From the NCBI RefSeq assembly GCF_051062515.1, contig NZ_JAMXEK010000005.1: a stretch of DNA of 64,000 nucleotides; one strand, 5' to 3'. This document shows, piece after piece, positions 49,894 to 57,354 of this stretch (its first letter is position 1; each line of letters begins with the position of its first letter). A program made the translations under genes and the position numbers. The notes beneath the pieces are model-generated. The model did not search any database, had not been told where the DNA came from, and saw nothing but the letters and a program-made list of their open reading frames with translations. The DNA comes from Aliarcobacter sp017996075. GTDB lineage: Bacteria; Campylobacterota; Campylobacteria; Campylobacterales; Arcobacteraceae.

Positions 49894-51603
49894 CTATTTA
49901 AAATTAACATTACCTTCACTTAATAACAATTCAATCATTCTTGCAATATCAGCTGGACTATTATTTATCTCTCTATCAAGCTCTTCAATAAATACTTCGT
50001 ATTTAGCCGCTGATTCTTCATCAAGTCCATCAATATTGTTTAAAATTTGACTTTTTACTTTGGTTTTTAATCTTCCATGAGCTGTGTTTTGATCTAATAC
50101 ATCATCAAGTCCAGCTAACATATCTTTTACCAAATCTTCATCATCAACACCTATCTCTTTCTTCTTAGCATCTCCTAAGATTACCAAATCATTACTTGCT
50201 ATAAATTTTCTATAAAAAATAAAGAGTAAAAGGGCAACTACTAAATATTGAATATAATCTTTATACTCATCTAATATACTTTTTATACTCATAGTTTCTA
50301 AATATCCGCCACCAATTACATTTCCAAACTCATCTACAAGCTCGCCTTTTTCATTTAAAGCTTTAATTCCAACAAATTTAAAATCTTTTACAGTAATTGT
50401 ATCGCCTCTTGCTTTGTCATATCCAATAGCATCAGCAGATAATGACTCTAAAGATGCTAAAAAATCAGTTTTATCTGGATGATCTTTTAAAACACCTGAA
50501 TCAAAAGTTACAGAAGCTGAAATTCTTCTAATATTTGTAAAGTTACTATCTTTTTGAGATATTAATTTTCTTGAAATCTCATAGTTTGTAACAATGTTTG
50601 AGCTTTCATTGTTTGAAGATAGTTTACTTGCATCATTTAGCTGTTGTGGTGGTTGAATATTATTATCAGCTCCTGCTATTCCACCACTGTTATTTCCAAG
50701 TCCTGAAGCATTTGATGTATTTTCAATAACTTGTTGAGATCTAATACTTCCTTCTGGACTATAAATCTCCTCTTCAATATCTTTTTTAGTAAAATCCAAA
50801 ATTACATTTACTTTTGCCATAACTCTTCCAGCTCCAACAACTGGCTCTAAAAGTGAAATAATTTTTTGCTCATAATCCTCTTCTATTTTATCTTTAAATT
50901 TTGTTTGAACTGAAGATCTTTGAGTATTCATATCTTCAGCAGATACTTCAAGCAAATTTCCATCTTGGTCTATTAATTGTATATTCTCTTGCTTTAAATC
51001 AGGAACAGCAGAAGCTATAAAATTTTTAATACCATCTAGTTGTTTTTGAGTTAAAAAAATACCCTGCTTTAGCGTCAAAACAGCAGAAGCCGTTGTGTCA
51101 CTCTTTTTTTCTGTAAATATTGTCTCTTTTGGAATTGCTATTTTTACATTTGCTTTTAAAACACCACTTAGAGACTCTAAGCTTTTACTAAGTTCACCTT
51201 CTAAAGCTCTTAAATATTTTACTTTATTTTCAAAATTTGTTGTACCAATAGATGATTTTTCAAAAATCTCCCATCCAACATGTTTGTTTGTTGAAGCTTC
51301 ACTAGTTACAAGTTTAATTTTTGCAATATTTATAAACTCTTTTGAAGTTTTAAGAGTTAAATTACTTCCACTTCCTGTTATTATAAATGGAACACCAGCG
51401 CTTTCGAGCTCTTCAGTTGCTCTCATAACATCAGCTTGAGTAAGATTTGAAGCTATTGTGTAACTTAATTTTTTATCTTCAGCTTTTATATTTGAATATA
51501 CCAAAAATCCAATAACCAATAAAAGCAGAAAAGCGAAACCACCAACAATTCCTATTCTTTGTGCTTTATTTAAGTTATTTATAAATTTTAAAAGTTGGTC
51601 CAT
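49894..51603 (-). CDS. fliF: flagellar MS-ring protein FliF
   Basis: The 569-residue protein has two membrane helices (about 18-38 and 447-466) flanking a large periplasmic ring-building region with the YscJ/FliF pattern (VKYLRALEGELSKSLESLSG near 126-145). The C-terminal cytoplasmic tail binds FliG. The start is ATG at 51603 with AGGATGATTATTTA upstream. Confidence 0.96.
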   Translation of the reverse strand: MDQLLKFINNLNKAQRIGIVGGFAFLLLLVIGFLVYSNIKAEDKKLSYTIASNLTQADVMRATEELESAGVPFIITGSGSNLTLKTSKEFINIAKIKLVTSEASTNKHVGWEIFEKSSIGTTNFENKVKYLRALEGELSKSLESLSGVLKANVKIAIPKETIFTEKKSDTTASAVLTLKQGIFLTQKQLDGIKNFIASAVPDLKQENIQLIDQDGNLLEVSAEDMNTQRSSVQTKFKDKIEEDYEQKIISLLEPVVGAGRVMAKVNVILDFTKKDIEEEIYSPEGSIRSQQVIENTSNASGLGNNSGGIAGADNNIQPPQQLNDASKLSSNNESSNIVTNYEISRKLISQKDSNFTNIRRISASVTFDSGVLKDHPDKTDFLASLESLSADAIGYDKARGDTITVKDFKFVGIKALNEKGELVDEFGNVIGGGYLETMSIKSILDEYKDYIQYLVVALLLFIFYRKFIASNDLVILGDAKKKEIGVDDEDLVKDMLAGLDDVLDQNTAHGRLKTKVKSQILNNIDGLDEESAAKYEVFIEELDREINNSPADIARMIELLLSEGNVNFK

Positions 51604-51618
51604 TAAATAATCATCCTA

Positions 51619-52014
51619 TTAACTCTTACCTGAAGCATCAATCACTGATCTAAAAAGTCTTGAATCTTTTTTTATAGATGACTGTATTGCATCAAAAAGA
51701 ACTTTATTTTTTGATTGTTCGCTCATTTGACTATCTAAATTTACATTATTTCCATCATTTTGTTCTATTAAATTTGGAACATCAATCAATCGTGGATTGC
51801 TACTAGATCTATAATCAAGATTTTGCATATGGTTATTTGTAGTTCTTTTTAATTTTAAAATATTTTGCTCTTTTAACTCTTCTGCAAATACTAAATCTTT
51901 CGTTTTATAATCTGGTGTATTAACATTTGCAATATTGCTAGATATTACTTTTTGTCTTTCACCTCTAAAGTTTAGTTGTTCAAAAAGTTTTCCTGATACT
52001 TCACTTGCATGCAT
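51619..52014 (-). CDS. flgB: flagellar basal-body rod protein FlgB
   Basis: The 131-residue protein has the rod motif RGERQKVISSNIANVNTPDYK (about 17-37 region) and FAEEL, as in FlgB. It is the proximal rod subunit nearest the MS ring. It is separated from flgC and fliE here by about 16 kb, whereas flgB-flgC-fliE are often adjacent in other bacteria. It overlaps the upstream flgF-type gene by one base. Confidence 0.93.
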   Translation of the reverse strand: MHASEVSGKLFEQLNFRGERQKVISSNIANVNTPDYKTKDLVFAEELKEQNILKLKRTTNNHMQNLDYRSSSNPRLIDVPNLIEQNDGNNVNLDSQMSEQSKNKVLFDAIQSSIKKDSRLFRSVIDASGKS

Positions 52015-52733
52015 TATCTAGTATTTCCTCCAATTTTCTCTATTAAACCAGCGTTTAACTCATCTATTGTTTTAATTGCCCTTTGAGATTGATCAAATCT
52101 TCTATGAGCATCTATTAGCTCAACCATAGTACTTACTCTGTTTACATTTGATTGCTCAACTGTTCCATTTAAAATCCTATTATCATTGTTTTCAAAATTT
52201 TCAACATCGTCTAACACCAAAGCTTTGTAAGTATTATCCCCTATTTTTTCAAGATTTTTAAAAGATGTTTTAGCAACTCCAATTTGTAACTCAAAGCCAT
52301 CTTCCACAACTATAGCTTCATTATCTGCATTTAGAACATTGTTCCCATTTCCATCTACTAAAAATCCATCTAAATTTTTAAAAGCACCATCTCTTGTATA
52401 TACTATATCACCATTTTCATTTTGGATTTTAAAAAAAGTATCTGGTGCATTTAAAGCAAAATCAAGAGGGTTTCCAGTCATTTTCATAGGTCCCATTAGA
52501 GGGTCTGTGTATCTTGTATCAATTTTTGGAATATTGTTTATTGTTATAGATTCAACAAATGGATTTTGTTGCTCCTCTTGCATTCTTTGTAAATACCAGT
52601 TAAATGTAGTTTCAGAAGTTCCCTCTTGTTTAAAACCAAAAGTATCTGCATTAGCAAGGTTATTACTTATTTGATCAAGTCTATTTATTTGATTTACCAT
52701 TGAGGCTGTTAGTGGATAAACACCTTGGTTCAT
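52014..52733 (-). CDS. flgF: flagellar rod protein of the FlgF/FlgG2 type
   Basis: The 239-residue protein has the rod/hook N-terminus (NQINRLDQISNNLANADTFGFK, about 14-35 region) and the C-terminal motif NGTVEQSNVNRVSTMVELIDAHRRF, matching FlgF (called FlgG2 in Campylobacter). It is a proximal rod protein and differs from the distal rod protein FlgG encoded divergently at 54188. It starts the structural part of the operon after the cheY and cheZ-like genes. Confidence 0.83.
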   Translation of the reverse strand: MNQGVYPLTASMVNQINRLDQISNNLANADTFGFKQEGTSETTFNWYLQRMQEEQQNPFVESITINNIPKIDTRYTDPLMGPMKMTGNPLDFALNAPDTFFKIQNENGDIVYTRDGAFKNLDGFLVDGNGNNVLNADNEAIVVEDGFELQIGVAKTSFKNLEKIGDNTYKALVLDDVENFENNDNRILNGTVEQSNVNRVSTMVELIDAHRRFDQSQRAIKTIDELNAGLIEKIGGNTR

Positions 52734-52742
52734 TTTATTTCC

Positions 52743-53642
52743 TTACTTGTTAAATTCAGCTATAAGCTTATCTAAATCATCGCCTACTAAATCTTGCGTA
52801 TCTTGATCTCCATGAATATGTTTAGCCATTGGAAGTTCTCTTGGATTATCATCTTCAAAAAGATTATTTAGATAAATAGATAGTTTTCTAATAACAGACA
52901 TAACTCTTTCGATTTTTTGTCTATTTATATCATTAAATTGCATAAGCTCCATTCCTTGGAAAATATGCATATCCTCTTCATCTATCGAAGTTTTTAAATC
53001 TTTTAATGAACTTTCAAAACTTTTTACTTTTTCTAGCTGTTGCTTAAATAACTCTATTTTTGGAAATTTATTACTCAAAGAACTTAAAAGTTTATTTTGA
53101 GATAAAACAAACTCTTCATACTCTTTTACTCTTTTTCTCATGTCACTATTGTTATCCAAAGTCAAACTTAATACATCGAAAATTTGTGAAACTTTCTCTT
53201 CTGAATCATTTGCTACTTGGCTGAGTTGACTTACAACTTTTGTGTCATTTTCAGCTGGAAAAGGAAATACACCTTCACTTATTTTTGAAGATGACCACTC
53301 TTTTACAATATCATCATCTGATTTACTAGATTTTGTAACAGTTTCTTGAACTGGTGTTGCTACAGGAGAATGATTTTCTAAAATAATATCATCTATTAAA
53401 TCATCATCATCTTCAATATCATTTAATAGATCTCCTATTTCACTTATTTTTTTCTCACTAGCTGGTGAAACAAGGCTATCTTTATCCTCGTTTTTTTCTA
53501 CTTGAGATAAAAGCGCTTCTATCTCTTCTGTATTTACTTTTTCTTCAGGAATAGGCTCTTCTTTAATAGTTTCAACACTATCTTGAGCTGGCATATCCAA
53601 ACCGTTCATTAAGGCTTCAATATCTTCTTGACTCATACTCAT
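52743..53642 (-). CDS. cheZ: CheZ-like CheY-phosphate phosphatase with FliM-like N-terminal motif
   Basis: The 299-residue protein has an acidic N-terminal region and a long helical bundle (about 140-262). The catalytic CheZ pattern DxxxQ is seen as DINRQ (D238, Q242) within a helix. The C-terminal end (DDLDKLIAEFNK) resembles the CheY-binding tail of CheZ. The N-terminus SQEDIEALMNG (4-14) resembles the CheY-binding peptide of FliM, and a second similar stretch TEEIEALLSQ is at 38-47. It directly follows cheY by 16 bases. Remote CheZ homologues exist in Helicobacter and Campylobacter; identification is by motif and context. Confidence 0.75.
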   Translation of the reverse strand: MSMSQEDIEALMNGLDMPAQDSVETIKEEPIPEEKVNTEEIEALLSQVEKNEDKDSLVSPASEKKISEIGDLLNDIEDDDDLIDDIILENHSPVATPVQETVTKSSKSDDDIVKEWSSSKISEGVFPFPAENDTKVVSQLSQVANDSEEKVSQIFDVLSLTLDNNSDMRKRVKEYEEFVLSQNKLLSSLSNKFPKIELFKQQLEKVKSFESSLKDLKTSIDEEDMHIFQGMELMQFNDINRQKIERVMSVIRKLSIYLNNLFEDDNPRELPMAKHIHGDQDTQDLVGDDLDKLIAEFNK

Positions 53643-53658
53643 AATAAACCTTTTTTAT

Positions 53659-54030
53659 CTATTTTTTAATAACACCATCTAGTTTCTCTTTTAAAACCTC
53701 TGCATTAAAAGGTTTTACAATGTAGTTATTAACTCCTGCTTTCAAAGCTGTAATAACTTCACCTTTACCGCCTTCAGTTGTAATCATAATAATAGGTGTT
53801 TTTTGATGTGTTCCTTCACTTCTTACTTTTTTAACAAGTTCTAAACCATTCATATTTGGCATGTTCCAGTCTGTTAAAATAATATCGTAATGCCCTTCTG
53901 TAAGAAGTTTCCAAGCTTTTAATCCATCTTCAGCTTCATCAAAACTCTCTTTACTAAATCCTAATTGCATAACAACATTACCAATAATTCTTCTCATTGT
54001 TGAACTATCATCAACTATTAGAATTCTCAT
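53659..54030 (-). CDS. cheY: chemotaxis response regulator CheY
   Basis: The 123-residue protein is a stand-alone receiver domain with acidic pocket D7/D8, phosphoacceptor D54 (in LTDWNMPNMNG), T84/T85 and K106. When phosphorylated by CheA it binds the switch and changes rotation direction. It is the first gene of the 31-gene minus-strand flagellar unit. The CheZ-like gene follows directly. A TATAAT-like box lies about 41-46 bases upstream of its ATG. Confidence 0.96.
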   Translation of the reverse strand: MRILIVDDSSTMRRIIGNVVMQLGFSKESFDEAEDGLKAWKLLTEGHYDIILTDWNMPNMNGLELVKKVRSEGTHQKTPIIMITTEGGKGEVITALKAGVNNYIVKPFNAEVLKEKLDGVIKK

Positions 54031-54070
54031 TTTTCCCTCTTTGTATTAAAATTATTCCAATAAAGTATGC

Positions 54071-54076
54071 ATTATA
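54071..54076 (-). promoter_or_regulatory. -10-like box upstream of the cheY flagellar operon
   Basis: On the minus strand TATAAT (plus-strand ATTATA, 54071-54076) lies 41-46 bases upstream of the cheY ATG. No TGGCA-N7-TTGC-type sigma-54 site was evident there. The call rests on the hexamer and position in a very AT-rich spacer, so it is weak. Confidence 0.35.
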
Positions 54077-54153
54077 TTTAATTTGTTTTAAATTTTTACT
54101 TAAAATTAGATTTTATAGAATTGTGATTTATCTAAAATTAATCCATCTTAAAA

Positions 54154-54159
54154 TATAAT
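54154..54159 (+). promoter_or_regulatory. -10-like box upstream of flgG
   Basis: TATAAT (54154-54159) lies 28 bases before the flgG ATG and 12 bases before the AAAGGAG (54174-54180). In this AT-rich context the hexamer may occur by chance, but position and orientation fit. Confidence 0.4.
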
Positions 54160-54187
54160 ATATGATTATTGATAAAGGAGATTTCTT

Positions 54188-54976
54188 ATGATTAGAGGAC
54201 TTTATACAGCTGCAACTGGAATGAATGCAATGCAGAACCAAATTGATGTAACTTCGCACAATATTGCAAATGTTAATACAACTGGATTTAAACAAGATAG
54301 AGCTGAATTTCAAGATTTGATTTATGAAACTTTAAACTACACAGCTGGGCAAACTACACAAGATACTAGAAACCCAACAGGAATTGATGTTGGTCTTGGA
54401 GTGAGGCTTGCAAATATTCAAAAAAACTTTACAGAAGGTGATTTAAAACCAACTGGTAATCCTCTTGATATTGCAATTGTAGGTAAAGGATTTTTTCAAA
54501 TTACACTTCCAAGTGGTGAAATAGCGTATAGTAGAAATGGTAACTTTAAGCTTGATGCTGAAGGAACTATTGTAAATGGAAATGGATATGCCCTTGAGCC
54601 TCAAATAGTTGTTCCGCAAAATGCAAAAGATTTAAGTATAGGAAATGATGGATTTGTAACTGCAAGAGATCCACAAACTGGAGATACAATAGATTTAGGA
54701 CAAATTATTTTAGCAGATTTTATAAATCCAGCTGGATTAGCACCTTTAGGTGACTCTTTATTTATGCAAACAGATGCTAGTGGTGATGTTGTTGAAGGAG
54801 ATCCAACTACAGAGCAGTTTGGAGGATTAAGACAGGGTATGGTTGAAAGCTCAAATGTTAAGCTTGTAAATGAGATGGTTGATTTAATTACAGCACAAAG
54901 AGCATATGAAGCAAACTCAAAAGCAATTACAACAGCTGATAGTATGCTTGACACTGTAAATAGGTTAAAAAATTAA
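54188..54976 (+). CDS. flgG: flagellar distal rod protein FlgG
   Basis: The 262-residue protein is a standard FlgG: GLYTAATGMNAMQNQIDVTS (4-23), IANVNTTGFKQDRAEFQDL, and a C-terminal GMVESSNVKLVNEMVDLITAQRAYEAN region. It is the distal rod subunit connecting to the hook. It is divergent from the main flagellar unit and begins a plus-strand operon with two uncharacterised genes. Confidence 0.96.
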   Translation: MIRGLYTAATGMNAMQNQIDVTSHNIANVNTTGFKQDRAEFQDLIYETLNYTAGQTTQDTRNPTGIDVGLGVRLANIQKNFTEGDLKPTGNPLDIAIVGKGFFQITLPSGEIAYSRNGNFKLDAEGTIVNGNGYALEPQIVVPQNAKDLSIGNDGFVTARDPQTGDTIDLGQIILADFINPAGLAPLGDSLFMQTDASGDVVEGDPTTEQFGGLRQGMVESSNVKLVNEMVDLITAQRAYEANSKAITTADSMLDTVNRLKN

Positions 54977-54995
54977 TTATAGTTTTTAGTAAATT

Positions 54996-55382
54996 ATGAA
55001 TTTAGAAGAGTTAAAAAAATTAAGAGAAAAAAACTTCTCAAAACATAAAGAGAAAAAAAGAGCCTACTATCTAAAAAGTAAAATAAAAAAAGAGATAGAT
55101 TATGAAGATGAATTAAAAGATGATGGCTTTTTAAAAAAAATGCAAGAGATAGTAAAGAGTCAAAGACTCTATATGGATAGTAGACAAGAGACAATTAAGA
55201 AGAAAGTAGAAGAGTATCAGATTCTAAAAAGAGATTACTATGAGCAAAATAAAGAAAAAAGACTAGAATACGATAAAGAGTATAGAGAGAGAAAAAAAGA
55301 GCAGTTAAAAGAGTATAGACAAAGATATTATGAAAAACAAAAAGAGAAAAAATTAGAAGAAGAGAAAAATGGAAACAGCTAA
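54996..55382 (+). CDS. charged coiled-coil protein, unknown function
   Basis: The 128-residue protein is almost entirely Lys, Glu, Arg, Tyr and Gln with repeated K/E-rich coiled-coil segments (for example EYREKKEQ-like units at 85-120). It has no hydrophobic segment. It starts 19 bases after flgG and overlaps the next gene by 14 bases, so it is probably made with it. A motor or export linker role is possible; no family recognised. Confidence 0.6.
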   Translation: MNLEELKKLREKNFSKHKEKKRAYYLKSKIKKEIDYEDELKDDGFLKKMQEIVKSQRLYMDSRQETIKKKVEEYQILKRDYYEQNKEKRLEYDKEYRERKKEQLKEYRQRYYEKQKEKKLEEEKNGNS

Positions 55383-56271
55383 TACAAATCCGGAAGCTAA
55401 AGTAAGTGAAAATCCCGAGGAAATAGAAGAGGATAAAAAAAATAAAACTATTCTTATAAAAAAAATTCTATTTATTACTATTGGTATTTTACTACTTTTT
55501 TTAATAATCTTAGCACTTGTATTTATTTTGAAAAGTGAAGAGCCAAAAGAATCTACAGAATCTGCACCTGCTATTGAACAAACAGCTAAAGAAAATGAAA
55601 ATAATACTGAAAATATTCCTCCTGAGCCAGAAATTAAAGAGACAAAATTTGATTTCAACAAGCTAGAACCTGAAAAGTTAAATGAACAACTAGAACTACT
55701 AACAAATAAAAATATGATCTATCAAAAAGAGAAAGAGCAAAAAATTCTTGAAGAGGAGAAAAAGCTATCTCCTGTTTTAAATCTTGTAAATAATTTAAAA
55801 AACAAAGAAGAGAATAAAGAAGAAATTGCTACAACTCCTGCTGAAATTACAAATACAGAAGAAAATAAAAAAGAAGAAGTATTAAAAAGCCAAGAGGTAA
55901 AACAAGAAACAAAAGAAGAAGTAGTTCCTAAAAAAACTGAAGCACTAACAACAAACGACGAAACTCAAACAAAAAAGAATATAGAAGAGCCTACTAAAAC
56001 AACAGCAGAGTCTTTAACTTTTGTAAAACTTATAAATGTTGCAAAAATAAAAGGTGATTTAAATAAAAAGTATTTTGATAAAGTAGTTGATATAAATGCA
56101 AATATATTACTTTGCAGAGATGATGAAAATATAATAGAGTTATATTATGGTCCATTTTTAGAAGATAATTTAAGAGATGACTTACTTTCTAAATTGATTA
56201 AAAATGGTTTTAAAGAGGCTTACTCTTTGGAGATGACAAAAGAAGAGTTTGATAAAAGATGTAACTACTAA
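55369..56271 (+). CDS. single-pass membrane protein with C-terminal SPOR-like region
   Basis: The 300-residue protein has a short N-terminal cytoplasmic part, one transmembrane helix (about 27-50), a long Glu/Lys/Thr/Pro-rich linker (about 55-215), and a compact C-terminal domain. The segment ELYYGPFLEDNLRDDLLSKL followed by a final strand-helix resembles the repeat pattern of SPOR peptidoglycan-binding domains, though weakly. It follows the coiled-coil gene in the flgG operon and converges on rimM with a four-base overlap of the ends. Confidence 0.55.
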   Translation: METANTNPEAKVSENPEEIEEDKKNKTILIKKILFITIGILLLFLIILALVFILKSEEPKESTESAPAIEQTAKENENNTENIPPEPEIKETKFDFNKLEPEKLNEQLELLTNKNMIYQKEKEQKILEEEKKLSPVLNLVNNLKNKEENKEEIATTPAEITNTEENKKEEVLKSQEVKQETKEEVVPKKTEALTTNDETQTKKNIEEPTKTTAESLTFVKLINVAKIKGDLNKKYFDKVVDINANILLCRDDENIIELYYGPFLEDNLRDDLLSKLIKNGFKEAYSLEMTKEEFDKRCNY

Positions 56272-56795
56272 GAGTTTTCTAAAATATCAAAAGCATTTTT
56301 TACAAATATTTTTTTGTTTTCTATATCTACTTTTTCTATAAACTTATCAAAAATATGTGGTATTAAGAATACTTTTGGAAGTTCTTTTGATACAAGCTCA
56401 CTAGAAGTTTGAACTTCTAAATAGTCATTCAATGGGTATCTATGAATATCTTTTACTTTTCCCAAAAGTAAATCATTTTCAAAAATCTCACAAGAGATTA
56501 AATCAAACCAAAAAAATTCATTTTCTTTTAATACACAAAACTCTTTAGTAGCTTCCTCAGTTGTAAAAAGCTCACTATTTGTAAGTTTTCTTGCTAAATC
56601 TACATCTAAATAGTTTTCAAATAAAACTAACTCTTTATTTGGATTATACTCCAAAATTGTCAAAGTCAAATTTCTATTTGTTGTAAAAACAGCACCTTTT
56701 TTAAACTGCATAGGAAAATCAGAGTCTATAAAAAGTCTTAAATGACCTTGTAAACCAACTGCTTTTCCTAATTTTGCAACATAAACTTTATTCAT
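56268..56795 (-). CDS. rimM: 16S rRNA maturation factor RimM
   Basis: The 175-residue protein has the N-terminal RimM barrel (YVAKLGKAVGLQGHLRLF, 5-22) and the C-terminal PRC barrel (ENEFFWFDLISCEIFENDLLLGKV region). RimM helps mature the 30S head with S19. It starts directly after the khpA stop. In most bacteria trmD and rplS follow; here a convergent gene follows and trmD-rplS lie about 40 kb away on the same strand. Confidence 0.94.
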   Translation of the reverse strand: MNKVYVAKLGKAVGLQGHLRLFIDSDFPMQFKKGAVFTTNRNLTLTILEYNPNKELVLFENYLDVDLARKLTNSELFTTEEATKEFCVLKENEFFWFDLISCEIFENDLLLGKVKDIHRYPLNDYLEVQTSSELVSKELPKVFLIPHIFDKFIEKVDIENKKIFVKNAFDILENS

Positions 56796-57035
56796 CTATT
56801 TTGTAACTACTTGTATTTTATAAGATATTCCATCTTTTGCTTTACAACCATTTGCAATTGTTTTTAGAGCATTTATCATATTTCCATTTTTTCCAATAAG
56901 TTTTCCTATATCAACACTATTTACGCTTATTGTAATTTCAACGAAATTTTCATCAATTTGCTCTTTTGTTACAACAATATCCTCTGGAACTGCAACAACT
57001 AGTTTTGCATAGTTTTCTATAAAATTTATTATCAT
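56796..57035 (-). CDS. khpA: KH domain RNA-binding protein KhpA
   Basis: The 79-residue protein is a single KH domain with the GxxG loop as IGKNGNMI (about 50-57). KhpA binds RNA, often with KhpB, and affects cell growth and small RNAs. It sits between rpsP and rimM, its usual place. The ribosome binding site is weak and translation is probably coupled to rpsP, 15 bases upstream. Confidence 0.93.
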   Translation of the reverse strand: MIINFIENYAKLVVAVPEDIVVTKEQIDENFVEITISVNSVDIGKLIGKNGNMINALKTIANGCKAKDGISYKIQVVTK

Positions 57036-57049
57036 TTTATTTTAAACTA

Positions 57050-57277
57050 TTATCTTGAAGCTAATTTTTTAACTTTTTCAGATGGTTTCGCACCAACACT
57101 TAACCAATAGTTATATCTCTCTTCATCAATTTTAAGAACTTGAGGCTCTACAACTGGGTTGAAGTAACCAATTGATTCAATCCAACCTGAATCTCTTCTT
57201 TTTCTTGAGTCTGTTACAACTATTCTATAAAATGGTTTTTTATTTCTTCCCATTCTTGTTAATCTAATCACTGTCAT
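57050..57277 (-). CDS. rpsP: 30S ribosomal protein S16
   Basis: The 75-residue protein is a standard S16, beginning MTVIRLTRMGRNKKPFYRIVV and carrying the SGWIESIGYFNPVVEP segment. S16 is needed for 30S assembly. AAAGGATAAAAC precedes the start. A strong hairpin lies between ffh and this gene. Confidence 0.97.
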   Translation of the reverse strand: MTVIRLTRMGRNKKPFYRIVVTDSRKRRDSGWIESIGYFNPVVEPQVLKIDEERYNYWLSVGAKPSEKVKKLASR

Positions 57278-57300
57278 GTTTTATCCTTTTTTTATTTATA

Positions 57301-57341
57301 GTATTGAGCTTTAAACTCCAAAAAAGTTTATAGCTCAACAC
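57301..57341. promoter_or_regulatory. strong hairpin between ffh and rpsP
   Basis: Two 17-base arms (57301-57317 and 57325-57341) pair at 15 of 17 positions around the 7-base loop CCAAAAA. On the minus strand there is no long T-run after it, so it may act as a partial terminator or leader structure of rpsP rather than a full stop. Confidence 0.5.
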
Positions 57342-57354
57342 TATTTATTTGAAA

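Noticed and set aside
54165..54190. Nine-codon leader peptide overlapping the flgG start
   Set aside because: An ATG at 54162 opens a very short frame that ends across the flgG ATG, but it has no ribosome binding site and lies only three bases after the -10-like box, so it is probably chance.
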